From: Ruania halotolerans
GTDB taxonomy: Bacteria; Actinomycetota; Actinomycetes; Actinomycetales; Beutenbergiaceae
Length of the DNA: 64,000 bases
Assembly (NCBI RefSeq): GCF_021049285.1
Contig: NZ_CP088017.1
Span: 2,801,380 to 2,865,379, forward strand
Direction of reading: 5' to 3'
Part shown: in pieces, positions 54,503 through 63,860 of the stretch
How positions within the stretch are numbered: the stretch's first letter is position 1
Layout: every line of letters starts with the position of its first letter
Made by a program: the position numbers and the translations under genes
Notes under the pieces: generated by a model
Database searches by the model: none
Seen by the model: only the letters and a program-made list of their open reading frames with translations
What the model was told of the DNA's origin: nothing

Positions 54503-55768
54503 ATGAGTCTGATGACGAAAGATACGACAGCGCTCGAATCCGACGTCCGGAGCTACTCGCGCTCCTGGCCCGCGGTGTTCGACCGCGCCAAGGGCGCCGA
54601 GATGTTCACCGAGGACGGCCAGGCCTACCTCGACTTCTTCGCCGGCGCAGGCAGCCTCAATTACGGGCACAACAACCCGCTGATGAAGAAGGTGCTCCTG
54701 GAGTACCTCACCGATGACCGCGTGGTGCACTCCCTCGACATGCTCACCACGGCACGCAACGAGTTCCTCACCACGTTCACCGAGCAGATCCTGCGCCCGC
54801 GTGGACTCGATCACCGCGTGATGTTCCCCGGCCCCGGCGGCGCGAACGCCGTGGAGGCCGCGCTGAAGCTCGCCAGGAAGATCACCGGCCGTGAGGCCAT
54901 CGTGAACTTCACCAATGCGTTCCACGGCATGACGCTCGGCGCCCTCTCAGTGACCGGGAACTCGATGAAGCGCGGCGGCGCGGGTATCCCGCTGGTCCAC
55001 GCCACGCCGATGCCCTATGACGACTACTTCGACGGCGACGTCGCAGACTTCATGTACCTGGAGCGGCTGCTCGAAGATGCCGGATCTGGCCTGAACGAAC
55101 CGGCGGCCGTGATCGTGGAGACCGTACAAGGCGAAGGCGGCATCAACAGCGCGCGCGTCGAGTGGCTGCAAGCGCTCTCTGCACTGTGCAAGAAGTACGA
55201 CATGCTGCTCATCGTCGATGACATCCAGATGGGCTGCGGACGTACCGGGGGCTTCTTCAGCTTCGAAGAGGCTGGGATCGTGCCGGATATCATCACGCTG
55301 TCCAAGTCCATCAGTGGCTACGGGCTGCCGCTGGCGCTGACCCTGGTGCGGCCCGAGTACGACGTGTTCGAGCCGGGCGAGCACAACGGCACCTTCCGTG
55401 GGTTCGCCCCGGCGTTCGTGACGGCGTCCGAATCGATTCGCCAGTATTGGTCAGACGACGAGTTGGAGAAGTCCACGAAGGCGAAGGGCCTGGTGATCGA
55501 GTCGGCGTTCAACGCGCTCGTGGCCGAGTACCCCGACGCCGGGCTCATCTCCAAGGGCCGCGGGATGGCACGTGGGCTGCAGTTCGGGGAACCGGCCAAT
55601 GCCGGGGCCGTGGCCAAGGAAGCCTTTACTCGCGGGCTGCTGATCGAGACATCTGGCCCGCAGGATGAAGTGATCAAGCTACTGCCGCCGCTGACCCTCT
55701 CTGACGACGAGCTCAACCGCGGCCTGAGCATCATCCGCGATTCGGTCGCGGCGGTCCTGGCCGGCTGA
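54503..55768 (+). CDS. ectB: Diaminobutyrate-2-oxoglutarate aminotransferase
   Basis: PLP aminotransferase of 421 aa that makes 2,4-diaminobutyrate from aspartate semialdehyde. SYSRSWPAVFDRAKGAEM opens the fold. The PLP region is VDDIQMGCGRTGGFF, and the Schiff-base Lys is in ITLSKSISGYGLPLAL near residue 267. It is 82 bp after ectA and 67 bp before ectC, all on the same strand. Confidence 0.96.
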   Translation: MSLMTKDTTALESDVRSYSRSWPAVFDRAKGAEMFTEDGQAYLDFFAGAGSLNYGHNNPLMKKVLLEYLTDDRVVHSLDMLTTARNEFLTTFTEQILRPRGLDHRVMFPGPGGANAVEAALKLARKITGREAIVNFTNAFHGMTLGALSVTGNSMKRGGAGIPLVHATPMPYDDYFDGDVADFMYLERLLEDAGSGLNEPAAVIVETVQGEGGINSARVEWLQALSALCKKYDMLLIVDDIQMGCGRTGGFFSFEEAGIVPDIITLSKSISGYGLPLALTLVRPEYDVFEPGEHNGTFRGFAPAFVTASESIRQYWSDDELEKSTKAKGLVIESAFNALVAEYPDAGLISKGRGMARGLQFGEPANAGAVAKEAFTRGLLIETSGPQDEVIKLLPPLTLSDDELNRGLSIIRDSVAAVLAG

Positions 55769-55835
55769 GACACTCATCCTGAGTTCGGGCCGATCACCGG
55801 CCACCCCCTCCTGAATCGAAAGGCAGACGCCCCTC

Positions 55836-56228
55836 ATGCTCGTGCGCAGCATCGACGAGATCAACGACACCGACGCCGACATCAAGACCCCGAACTGGCG
55901 CAGCAAGCGAATCATCCTGGCCAAGGAGGGTGCCGGCTTCTCGGTACACGAGACCACGCTGTACGCGGGGACCGAGAACGAGTTCTGGTATGCCAATCAC
56001 ATCGAGGCGGTATTCATCGTCGAGGGTGAGGGGCAGATCGTCGACCTCGCCACCGATGAGGTGCACGACCTCAAGCCGGGTTCGATCTACCTGTTGAACA
56101 ACCACGACAAGCACCGCGTGCTTCCCCGCACTGATATGCGTACGGTGTGTGTGTTCAACCCTCCGGTGACTGGTCGGGAAGTCCACGACGAGAACGGGGT
56201 CTACCCGCTGATCACCGAGGAACACTGA
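55836..56228 (+). CDS. ectC: Ectoine synthase
   Basis: Cupin of 130 aa that cyclises N-gamma-acetyl-diaminobutyrate to ectoine. It starts [21 protein letters not shown], with [18 protein letters not shown] and [19 protein letters not shown] metal-site motifs. A hairpin follows before ectD. Confidence 0.96.
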   Translation: MLVRSIDEINDTDADIKTPNWRSKRIILAKEGAGFSVHETTLYAGTENEFWYANHIEAVFIVEGEGQIVDLATDEVHDLKPGSIYLLNNHDKHRVLPRTDMRTVCVFNPPVTGREVHDENGVYPLITEEH

Positions 56229-56243
56229 TTCCTCCCGCGAGGT

Positions 56244-56289
56244 CTGCTGTTTCTCGCTCGGCACGTCAGAGCTGAGCGAGAAGCAGCAG
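56244..56289 (+). terminator. Hairpin between ectC and ectD
   Basis: A 16-bp stem CTGCTGTTTCTCGCTC (56244-56259)/GAGCGAGAAGCAGCAG (56274-56289) with one G-U pair and a 14-nt loop, 16 nt after the ectC stop. It is followed by GTTTCGTCGTT. It could terminate ectABC or attenuate expression of ectD. Confidence 0.55.
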
Positions 56290-56370
56290 GTTTCGTCGTT
56301 GGTGGGCCCGCGAGAGCGGGCATGGAAAGTTCACGACACCTGGCGCACGCCGGGAGAAGGGAATTCACCG

Positions 56371-57270
56371 ATGACCACCACAACCATCCAGCAGGATCTC
56401 TACCCGACTCGCACGGGCGATGTACCGGGACCGCCGATCGAGCGCGAGCACCCCACGGTGTGGGGTTCGGAGGCAGACGGCCCGTTTGATGCCGCCGCAC
56501 TTCAGGCGCACGAGCAGCGCGGATTCACCATCCTGGAGAACTTCATCTCCCCGGAAGAGGTGGAGTTGTACTCGGCTGAGCTACGTCGCCTCTCCGCGGA
56601 CCAGAGCTTGTCCGGAGATCCGCGCGTGATCACCGAGAAGGCGACCGGTGATGTGCGCACCGTGTTCGAGGTGACCACGTTGAGTCAGGCGATTGACGCC
56701 CTCACCCGGGACCCACGGTTGCTCGACCGGGCCCGGCAACTGCTCGGCTCCGATGTGTACCTGCACCAGACCCGGGTCAACTACATGCCTGGTTTCAAGG
56801 GCAGCGGGTTCTACTGGCACTCCGATTTCGAGACCTGGCACGCTGAGGACGGAATGCCCGCGCCGCGCGCGGTCAGCTGTTCCATCGCCCTCACGCCCAA
56901 CTATCCGTTCAACGGGGGGCTGATGGTGATGCCTGGCTCGCACCAGACCTACGCACCCGGTGTGGGCCAGACCCCTGCAGACAACCACGCCTCCTCGCTC
57001 AAGGAGCAGACGGTCGGTGTACCCAGCCAGGAGGCTGTCACCGAGATGGCACACCGGTACGGCATCGACCAGTTCACCGGACCAGCAGGTTCAGCGCTCT
57101 GGTTCGATTCCAACATCATGCACGGATCGGGGAACAACATCACCCCGTTCCCGCGGTCAAACGTGTTCATGGTGTTCAACTCGGTCGAGAACGCCTTGGT
57201 GGAACCGTACGCGGCGCCGGCGCCTCGCCCGGAATACATCGCCAATCGGGATGTCACGCCGCTGACCTGA
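56371..57270 (+). CDS. ectD: Ectoine hydroxylase
   Basis: Fe(II)/2-oxoglutarate dioxygenase of 299 aa that hydroxylates ectoine to 5-hydroxyectoine. The iron site HxD is in GFYWHSDFETWHAEDG and the distal His in SNIMHGSGNN, with the 2OG Arg in PFPRSNVF. GAGAAGGGA precedes ATG 56371. The gap from ectC is 142 bp and contains the hairpin, so ectD may be regulated separately. Confidence 0.95.
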   Translation: MTTTTIQQDLYPTRTGDVPGPPIEREHPTVWGSEADGPFDAAALQAHEQRGFTILENFISPEEVELYSAELRRLSADQSLSGDPRVITEKATGDVRTVFEVTTLSQAIDALTRDPRLLDRARQLLGSDVYLHQTRVNYMPGFKGSGFYWHSDFETWHAEDGMPAPRAVSCSIALTPNYPFNGGLMVMPGSHQTYAPGVGQTPADNHASSLKEQTVGVPSQEAVTEMAHRYGIDQFTGPAGSALWFDSNIMHGSGNNITPFPRSNVFMVFNSVENALVEPYAAPAPRPEYIANRDVTPLT

Positions 57271-57278
57271 TCAGCGGT

Positions 57279-57316
57279 CTCGCCCTCTGGTGGAGTTCGA
57301 CCCACCAGAGGGCGAG
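57279..57316. terminator. Bidirectional terminator between ectD and the thioesterase gene
   Basis: Perfect 15-bp stem CTCGCCCTCTGGTGG (57279-57293)/CCACCAGAGGGCGAG (57302-57316) with an 8-nt loop, 8 nt after the ectD stop and 2 nt from the convergent thioesterase stop. Confidence 0.75.
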
Positions 57317-57318
57317 CT

Positions 57319-57777
57319 TCAGCGGCGACGGAATTCGATCGGTGCCTCGAGAAGTGCCTCGAGTGCGCCGCGTTCGGAATCCGCGAGCCGGCGGGGCCGG
57401 CCTGTCGCAGCATCGACCATCACGATGGACGTGGCTGCCTTCGCGCACAGAGCCCCGGCCGGGGAGTAGACCTCGTAGCAGACCTCGAGACTGGCGCCGC
57501 CAATCCGGCCGACCCACAGGTCCACCGGTACCGGCTCCTGGCTGTAGTCCAGTGGTGCTAGGTACTCGATCTCCTGCCTGGCCACCAGGGTGAAACTGGT
57601 CGCCGTCGGTCCGGCCGTGAGCACCTTGGTACCCACGGCCGGACCCTCGGATCCGTCCGCCCAGAACGTCGCGATGCGTGCCTCCTCCAAGAGGGTGAGC
57701 ATGGCGGCGTTGTTGACATGCCCGTAGGCGTCCACATCCGACCAACGCATCGGAACCGGAACTCGGACGCGAGGCAT
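57319..57777 (-). CDS. Acyl-CoA thioesterase, single hot-dog (4HBT/YbgC type)
   Basis: Protein of 152 aa with the hot-dog signature RWSDVDAYGHVNNAAMLTLLEEAR near residues 11-34, where Asp and His mark the 4HBT active site. The QEIEYLAPLDYSQEPV strand and VMVDAATGRPRRL follow. It probably hydrolyses a small acyl-CoA. It ends 5 bp from ettA's stop side, on the same strand, and may be co-transcribed with it. Confidence 0.87.
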   Translation of the reverse strand: MPRVRVPVPMRWSDVDAYGHVNNAAMLTLLEEARIATFWADGSEGPAVGTKVLTAGPTATSFTLVARQEIEYLAPLDYSQEPVPVDLWVGRIGGASLEVCYEVYSPAGALCAKAATSIVMVDAATGRPRRLADSERGALEALLEAPIEFRRR

Positions 57778-57782
57778 GCGCG

Positions 57783-59465
57783 TCAGTCCCGGGTGAGTTT
57801 GCGGTACGTCACCCGATGCGGGCGCGCCGCGTCCGGGCCGAGGCGTTCGACCTTGTTCGCCTCGTAGTCGGCGAAGTTCCCCTCGAACCAGTACCAGTTG
57901 GCGGGATTCTCATCGGTGCCCTCGTACGCGAGGATGTGGGTGGCCACACGGTCCAGGAACCAGCGGTCGTGGGAGATCACCACGGCGGACCCGGGAAAGT
58001 TCAGCAGCGCGTTCTCCAGGCTGCCGAGCGTCTCCACGTCCAGGTCGTTGGTGGGCTCGTCCAGCAGGAGCAGGTTGCCGCCCTGCTTGAGCGTGAGAGC
58101 CAGGTTCAAGCGGTTCCGCTCACCACCGGAAAGAACGCCGGCCGGCTTCTGCTGGTCAGGGCCCTTGAAGCCGAACTGGGAGACGTAGGCCCGGGAGGGG
58201 ATCTCCACATGTCCCACCTGGATGAAGTCGAGCCCGTCGGAGACGACCTCCCACAGGGTCTTGTTCGGGTCGATTCCGCCACGGGCCTGGTCCACGTAGG
58301 AGATGTCGACCGTCTCGCCGACCTTGAGGTCTCCGCCATCAAGGGGCTCGAGGCCGACGATGGTCTTGAAGAGCGTGGTCTTTCCCACACCGTTCGGGCC
58401 GATGACGCCGACGATGCCGTTGCGCGGCAGCGTAAAACTCAGGCCGTCGATCAACTGGCGTTCGCCGAATCCCTTCTCCAGGCCCTTGGCATCGATGACC
58501 ACAGAACCTAGGCGAGGGCCCGGTGGGATTTGGATTTCTTCGAAGTCCAGCTTGCGGGTGCGATCGGCCTCCGCTGCCATCTCCTCGTAGCGCGCCAGCC
58601 GCGCCTTGGACTTGGCCTGGCGCCCCTTGGCCGAGGAACGCACCCAGTCGAGTTCGTCCTTGAGGCGTTTGGCGAGCTTGGCATCCTTCTTGCCCTGGAT
58701 GTCCAGGCGGGCCGCCTTCTTCTCCAGATAGGTCGAGTAGTTGCCCTCATAGGGGTAGAGGCGCCCGCGGTCCACCTCGGCGATCCAACCGGCCACATGA
58801 TCGAGGAAGTAGCGGTCGTGCGTGACGGCGATGACGGCGCCGGGGTACTTAGCCAGGTGCTGTTCGAGCCACTGCACGGACTCGGCGTCCAGGTGGTTGG
58901 TCGGCTCGTCGAGCAGGAGCAGATCAGGCTGTTCCAGGAGAAGTTTGGCCAGCGCCACACGGCGGCGCTCACCACCGGAGAGGTGGGTGACCTCCGCATC
59001 CGCGGGCGGCAGTTGGAGGGCGTCCATGGCCTGCTCGAGCTGGGAGTCCAGATCCCAGGCGTCGGCGGCGTCGATCTCCGCCTGCAGGCTGCCCATCTCC
59101 TCCATCAGTGCGTCGAAGTCGGCGTCGGGCTCGGCCATCAAAGTGCCGATCTCATTGAACCTGTCGATCTTGCCCTTGATCGCGCCGACGCCCTCCTCGA
59201 CGTTGCCGAGGACGGTCTTCTCCTCGTTCAGCGGCGGTTCCTGCAGCAGGATGCCGACCGAATAGCCGGGCGCGATCCGCGCCTCGCCGTTAGAGGGGGT
59301 GTCCAGTCCGGCCATGATCTTCAGGATCGTGGACTTTCCGGCACCGTTCGGTCCCACCATGCCGATCTTCGCTCCGGGGAGGAACGACATCGACACGTCA
59401 TCGAGGATGACCTTGTCACCGTGCGCTTTACGCGCCTTCACCATCGAGTAGATGTACTCGGCCAC
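57783..59465 (-). CDS. ettA: ABC-F protein, energy-dependent translational throttle EttA
   Basis: ABC-F ATPase of 560 aa with two nucleotide-binding domains and no membrane segment. Walker A motifs are GPNGAGKST at residues 38-46 and GPNGVGKTT near 360. Signature motifs LSGGERRR and LSGGERNR are present, as is the arm between domains and the EttA-type start AEYIYSMVKARKAHGDKVILDDVS. GTG 59465 has GGGAG upstream at a good distance, whereas the longer frame is unsupported. EttA binds the ribosomal E-site and gates initiation according to ATP/ADP. Confidence 0.95.
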   Translation of the reverse strand: MAEYIYSMVKARKAHGDKVILDDVSMSFLPGAKIGMVGPNGAGKSTILKIMAGLDTPSNGEARIAPGYSVGILLQEPPLNEEKTVLGNVEEGVGAIKGKIDRFNEIGTLMAEPDADFDALMEEMGSLQAEIDAADAWDLDSQLEQAMDALQLPPADAEVTHLSGGERRRVALAKLLLEQPDLLLLDEPTNHLDAESVQWLEQHLAKYPGAVIAVTHDRYFLDHVAGWIAEVDRGRLYPYEGNYSTYLEKKAARLDIQGKKDAKLAKRLKDELDWVRSSAKGRQAKSKARLARYEEMAAEADRTRKLDFEEIQIPPGPRLGSVVIDAKGLEKGFGERQLIDGLSFTLPRNGIVGVIGPNGVGKTTLFKTIVGLEPLDGGDLKVGETVDISYVDQARGGIDPNKTLWEVVSDGLDFIQVGHVEIPSRAYVSQFGFKGPDQQKPAGVLSGGERNRLNLALTLKQGGNLLLLDEPTNDLDVETLGSLENALLNFPGSAVVISHDRWFLDRVATHILAYEGTDENPANWYWFEGNFADYEANKVERLGPDAARPHRVTYRKLTRD

Positions 59466-59551
59466 AGTTCTCCCAAGAAGGTAGGGGTGGATCAACTGCC
59501 CAGCCTACGGCCCTCGGGGCTCCTCGGTGTACCTGTGGCCGAGTCACCCCC

Positions 59552-60136
59552 TCATGCGCCGATCTTCTCCACCAGATACCCGTTCTCGGGGCGGTCCCCA
59601 TCGTCAGCAGGGTCCACGGGGGTCTCATCGTCCGGCAGTTCGACCAGTCCGGAGACGTCAACGCCACCGCTGAACCCATCGGCTTCGGCACCATCCTGCT
59701 CGTGCGCGTCACCTGCACCTGCGTTCTCGGGTTCACCATCCGCTGATTCCGCGGACTCGTCCGCTGCGGATGAGCGGGTGACCCTGCGCACGCTCGCTTC
59801 GGCGTAGCGCAGATCAGGACCGAACGCGTCCGCGATAATCACCGCGCTCCATCGCTGCTCACCGTCTCGCGAGAGGTACTCCTCGTGCTCCAGCCGCCCC
59901 CGCACCAGTACGGCATCACCTTTGCGCACGCTCCCGGCCGCGTTCGCTGCGAAGCTGCCGAAGAACTTCACCGCGAACCACTGGGTCCGTCCGTCACCCC
60001 ACTCACCGTCGCGGTCCCGAACGCGCGGCGTGCTGGCCACGTTCAGGCGCAGGTACGGTTGGCGTCCCTCTCGCTGATTCAGCGTCGGGTTGTGCCCGAC
60101 GAACCCACGAACCGTGACGTCGATCTCGTTCACCAT
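59552..60136 (-). CDS. ssb: Single-stranded DNA-binding protein (SSB paralogue)
   Basis: SSB of 194 aa: OB-fold with VRGFVGHNPTLNQREGRQPYL, WFAVKFFGSFAANAA, KGDAVLVRGRLEHEEY and the ending WSAVIIADAFGPDLRYA. A 90-residue acidic tail follows. The tail ends VEKIGA, not the DDDIPF-type tip that recruits partner proteins, and this gene is not near rpsF/rplI. It is therefore likely the second actinobacterial SSB (SsbB-like). ATG 60136 is preceded by GGAGGAGG. Confidence 0.9.
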   Translation of the reverse strand: MVNEIDVTVRGFVGHNPTLNQREGRQPYLRLNVASTPRVRDRDGEWGDGRTQWFAVKFFGSFAANAAGSVRKGDAVLVRGRLEHEEYLSRDGEQRWSAVIIADAFGPDLRYAEASVRRVTRSSAADESAESADGEPENAGAGDAHEQDGAEADGFSGGVDVSGLVELPDDETPVDPADDGDRPENGYLVEKIGA

Positions 60137-60322
60137 GTCGCCTCCTCCGTCCTTCGTGCGCGGGTCGGTCCTGCGCACGAACTCCAGCCTGGGAGGTCAC
60201 GCCCTTCCGCGCTCCGGCGGCGGTGGTGGGGTGTGGAGACAGAGGAATCGGGCGTGCGCCTGTGGATCTCGTGAAGCCCCGGGCCAGGCCGTCAGGACGT
60301 CAACGGCCGGCGTGGAGGATGC

Positions 60323-61810
60323 TCAGCCGAATACCCCACGACGCACCTGCGTGTGCTCCTGCAACGGGACGGCGGTGGGTTCGACCAGGTCAGCCCGGAC
60401 CACCTCAGTGAGTGCCGCCGTCGTTCTGGAGAGGAAATGCTCGGCACGGTGGTCCCCTGTGCGCCGGCGCCGGCGCCGTGCCACGACGAGCACTACAACA
60501 CACACGATCAGCAGGGCCAATGAAGCTCCTGCCAAGGAGGCTGCGATCGCTCCCGAGGACGAGAGGACAGCGCCTGCCGCGATCAACAAGGCAATCGCCA
60601 CGCCTGCGGCGAGGAGTCCGAGAGCGCGAATCGTCGCGGCGCCCTGATCCCGGCCCGAGGGAAGCGCAGTGTCGGAGAGCGCGCGCCACACGTGCTGACC
60701 GAACGTCTCCGCACTCGGCACGTCAGCCAGCACCGAGTCCTTCCATGGCCCGGGCATACCGTCCGTCGCCTCGCCGAGCCACCGGTCCCGGATCGCCTGG
60801 ACACGGCTGCTGGCCGGTTCTTGTACTGGTGCCAGGGCGATCGGACGAGCCGAGCTGACGGCGGTACGGATCGACTCGGCCACCGACGGCACTCCGGAGG
60901 CCACAGACAGTTGCTCGGCTGTTACCTCGGCGGCGGGAGGAGCGTTGTCCTTCGCGCCGAGGTTCTCAGCAAGTCGCCGCGTGATCGCCCCTACCTCGGC
61001 GCGGGCCGTGCGCGCTGCTACCGACTCCCCCGCAATGACCTCGGCGAGTGTCTGGCGCAGCTCATCGATACCGGTGTCTTCCCGGGCGGAGACCATCTCG
61101 AGTCGGACGTCTGCCAGTCCGTCGTCCACCAGGAGTCGGCGTACGTCATCTCGGACCCGGTCCCTGGTGGTCGGCGGCAACGTGTCGATCTGGTTGATCA
61201 CCACGATCATCGCCTCGTGCCGGGCGGAGAGAGCGCGCAGGTATCGCTCGTGGAGCACGTTGTCGGCGTACTTCTGCGGGTCCACCACCCAGATCAGCAG
61301 ATCGATCAGAGGCAAGAGGCGGTTCACCTGGTCGGCGTGCCCGGATTCGACCGAATCGTGGTCGGGGAGGTCGAGGAGGACGAGACCGGCCAGCGCGTCC
61401 TCTGAGTCCCCGTCCAACGCGGACTCGCGCTGGATGCGGCGGTCCGGCACCACCTGGAGGAAGTCCAGCAGCGCCGTGGCCTTACTCCCCCAGACGCATG
61501 CGGCTGCATGGGCAGTGGTGGGTCGGATCACGCCGACATCGGCAAACTGCAGGTGGGAGACCGCATTGAAGAGGCTGGACTTTCCTGAGCCGGTCCCGCC
61601 CACGAGCGCGACGACCGTGTAGTCCACGCCGAGTTCGAGGCGACGGGTGACTCGTTCCAGGTCCGCACGAGTAGCAGCGGCGATGTCGGCGGGAATCCGC
61701 TCTCCGGCCACATCCAGCGCATCGGAGATCTCCTGTACGCGCTCGCCGAGTTGCGCGCCCACTCCGCCGGTGGGGCGTGCAGTGTCGACGTCCTCGACCG
61801 TCTCGCTCAC
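60323..61810 (-). CDS. Dynamin-like/YfjP-type GTPase with two C-terminal transmembrane helices
   Basis: GTPase of 495 aa. P-loop GGTGSGKSS is at residues 71-79. Switch Thr and DLPDHDS form the G3 motif, and NQID is the G4 motif (VVINQID). A long helical region follows, then two adjacent transmembrane segments at about 400-450 (LGLLAAGVAIALLIAAGAV and SLALLIVCVVVLVVA) and a basic RRRRRR patch. The start ATG 61810 overlaps the upstream GTPase stop (ATGA). The role is unknown. Membrane remodelling or cell-division partners are the family guess. Confidence 0.8.
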   Translation of the reverse strand: MSETVEDVDTARPTGGVGAQLGERVQEISDALDVAGERIPADIAAATRADLERVTRRLELGVDYTVVALVGGTGSGKSSLFNAVSHLQFADVGVIRPTTAHAAACVWGSKATALLDFLQVVPDRRIQRESALDGDSEDALAGLVLLDLPDHDSVESGHADQVNRLLPLIDLLIWVVDPQKYADNVLHERYLRALSARHEAMIVVINQIDTLPPTTRDRVRDDVRRLLVDDGLADVRLEMVSAREDTGIDELRQTLAEVIAGESVAARTARAEVGAITRRLAENLGAKDNAPPAAEVTAEQLSVASGVPSVAESIRTAVSSARPIALAPVQEPASSRVQAIRDRWLGEATDGMPGPWKDSVLADVPSAETFGQHVWRALSDTALPSGRDQGAATIRALGLLAAGVAIALLIAAGAVLSSSGAIAASLAGASLALLIVCVVVLVVARRRRRRTGDHRAEHFLSRTTAALTEVVRADLVEPTAVPLQEHTQVRRGVFG

Positions 61811-63483
61811 AGGTATCCCTTCAGCTCCGAGGCTCGCAGCCGCAGGCTACGCGCCGCTTGATCGTCCACGCCCAGATCGTCCAGGGCAGCCACGAACGGT
61901 TCCGCTTCTGCAGCGACCGCCACGTGCGCCCAGGAACCTAAGTCCTCGCTCAGCCGGGCAACGACGGCAGCCCCACGTTCACCGAGCATACGGGTCACGG
62001 CGCGGGCGGCTCCGTCAAGTCCCACGGCCGCCGCCTCCACCATGGCGACCTTGCCGGCGGCATCGAGACCGGCGTCGTCATTGGTGAAGGTGAGGGTGCC
62101 GCACAGCTCGGCCACCACGTCATCCCACTCGGAGAAGAGCATGGTGAGCCGTTCGGATCGGCCGCTCGCACACGTGGCGGCGGTGACGGCCTCGGTGACT
62201 TGACGCCCAGCGCGGGACTCCTCAGCCGCCGTCCGGAGGGCGCGCTCGGCACGTTCGCCCGCTTCCTGGATCAGGGTGTAGGTGGCGCTCACGGCGATCT
62301 CACGCAGGGACCGCACCGACTCCAGGCGGGCAGCGTTGGCGCGGCGGTAACGCCACGACTCGAACAGGTTGGCAGGCGGGGCCACGAGGGGGGCCAGGAT
62401 GCCGCCGCTGCTGGCGCCGGCCAGCCATGCCGTGGTCGGTGCACCGGTGGCTGCGGCGCCAGAGGTGAGGTCTTTCTTGACCCGGTCAGCCGAGGCGGTG
62501 GTCGCCGAGGTGAGCTGATTGCGCAGGGCCACATTGGTACGCCGCTGCTCCTCCAGGGCCAAGGCCACTTCTTGAACGTCCTGACGCAGCGCCGGCCACG
62601 CCCCCCGCACCGTGCGCGCGATGATGCTGCGGGACTGACTCTTCGCACCCAGCACCGTGAGCCATTGCGTGAACTCCCGGATACGGTTCTCCGGCAATGC
62701 TCCTTCGTGCGGGCCCACGTCGGGGATCACGAAGAACGGCACGGAGCCGAACCCCTGCGCCTCCAAACGTTCGAACAGGTCCCGCCGCACGGTCGACAGT
62801 GCCGCTGGGTCTACGCGGTTGAGGATCACCGAGAGCGATACACCGCGTTCGGACGCTGCCTGCAGCCGGGTCCAGGGCACGGCGTCACCGTAGCGAGAGC
62901 CGGTGGTCACGAAGACCCAGAGATCGGCCAGCTCCACGAGCTCATCAGCGAGGCCACGGTTCCCGGCGTGCACGGAGTCGAGATCCGGTGCGTCGAGGAG
63001 GGCCATTCCGCGAGGGACCGCCTCGCTCGGGCTCACCCGTGCCACCTCGATCACCGGGTGGGTGTCCATCAGCTCAGCATCCAAGGGGTGCACCACGAGG
63101 ATCGGCTCTCGCGTGGTGGGGCGTAACACGCCGGCCTCAGTGACTTCCTGGCCGACCACTGAATTGACGATGGTGGACTTGCCCGCACCGGTGGAGCCGC
63201 CCACCACCACGATCACGGGAGCGGCAACCTGCTTCAACCGGGGCAACAGATGGTGGCGTACCTGCGTGGCAAGCCGGTCGCGCTTGGCGCGGAACTCCTC
63301 CACGCCGGGAGCCTCGAGCGGGAGCGAGGCAGCGTCGAGGTTGTCGAGCAGGTGCTCGATCACCTCGACCATGGGAACGCGACCATCGACCTGATCGGCG
63401 GCGGCCAGCTCGTCGTGCTCGTCCGGCGCACCATGGTCCTCCGCGCTCGGGTCGGGCAACGGAGTCGCGGAGGAGGGGGTCAC
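61807..63483 (-). CDS. Dynamin-family GTPase
   Basis: GTPase of 558 aa: P-loop GGSTGAGKST at residues 95-104, G3-like LLDAPDLDSV near residue 163, and NRVD as G4. After a helical middle region, a short hydrophobic segment PTTAWLAGASSGGILAPLVAPPANLF (near residue 360) may insert in a membrane. It starts at GTG 63483 next to tRNA-Arg and overlaps the next GTPase gene by four bases. The pair recalls the DynA/DynB-like arrangement of actinobacteria, but equivalence is not established. Confidence 0.8.
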   Translation of the reverse strand: MTPSSATPLPDPSAEDHGAPDEHDELAAADQVDGRVPMVEVIEHLLDNLDAASLPLEAPGVEEFRAKRDRLATQVRHHLLPRLKQVAAPVIVVVGGSTGAGKSTIVNSVVGQEVTEAGVLRPTTREPILVVHPLDAELMDTHPVIEVARVSPSEAVPRGMALLDAPDLDSVHAGNRGLADELVELADLWVFVTTGSRYGDAVPWTRLQAASERGVSLSVILNRVDPAALSTVRRDLFERLEAQGFGSVPFFVIPDVGPHEGALPENRIREFTQWLTVLGAKSQSRSIIARTVRGAWPALRQDVQEVALALEEQRRTNVALRNQLTSATTASADRVKKDLTSGAAATGAPTTAWLAGASSGGILAPLVAPPANLFESWRYRRANAARLESVRSLREIAVSATYTLIQEAGERAERALRTAAEESRAGRQVTEAVTAATCASGRSERLTMLFSEWDDVVAELCGTLTFTNDDAGLDAAGKVAMVEAAAVGLDGAARAVTRMLGERGAAVVARLSEDLGSWAHVAVAAEAEPFVAALDDLGVDDQAARSLRLRASELKGYL

Positions 63484-63590
63484 GTACCTAGCCTGCCGTT
63501 TCGTAGGTCACAGGGCCAACTCTTGCTCACCACCTGGTCGCCGACGACGTCGCAAACGTTGAGGTGAGCCTGTCGATATCCTAGGTGGAC

Positions 63591-63790
<200 letters not shown>

Positions 63791-63860
63791 CCTGCCCGGG
63801 GGCACGAGCGACGGAGGAGCTGAGCCCCGGACAGGACGAGAGGGACACGGCGACGGTGTG

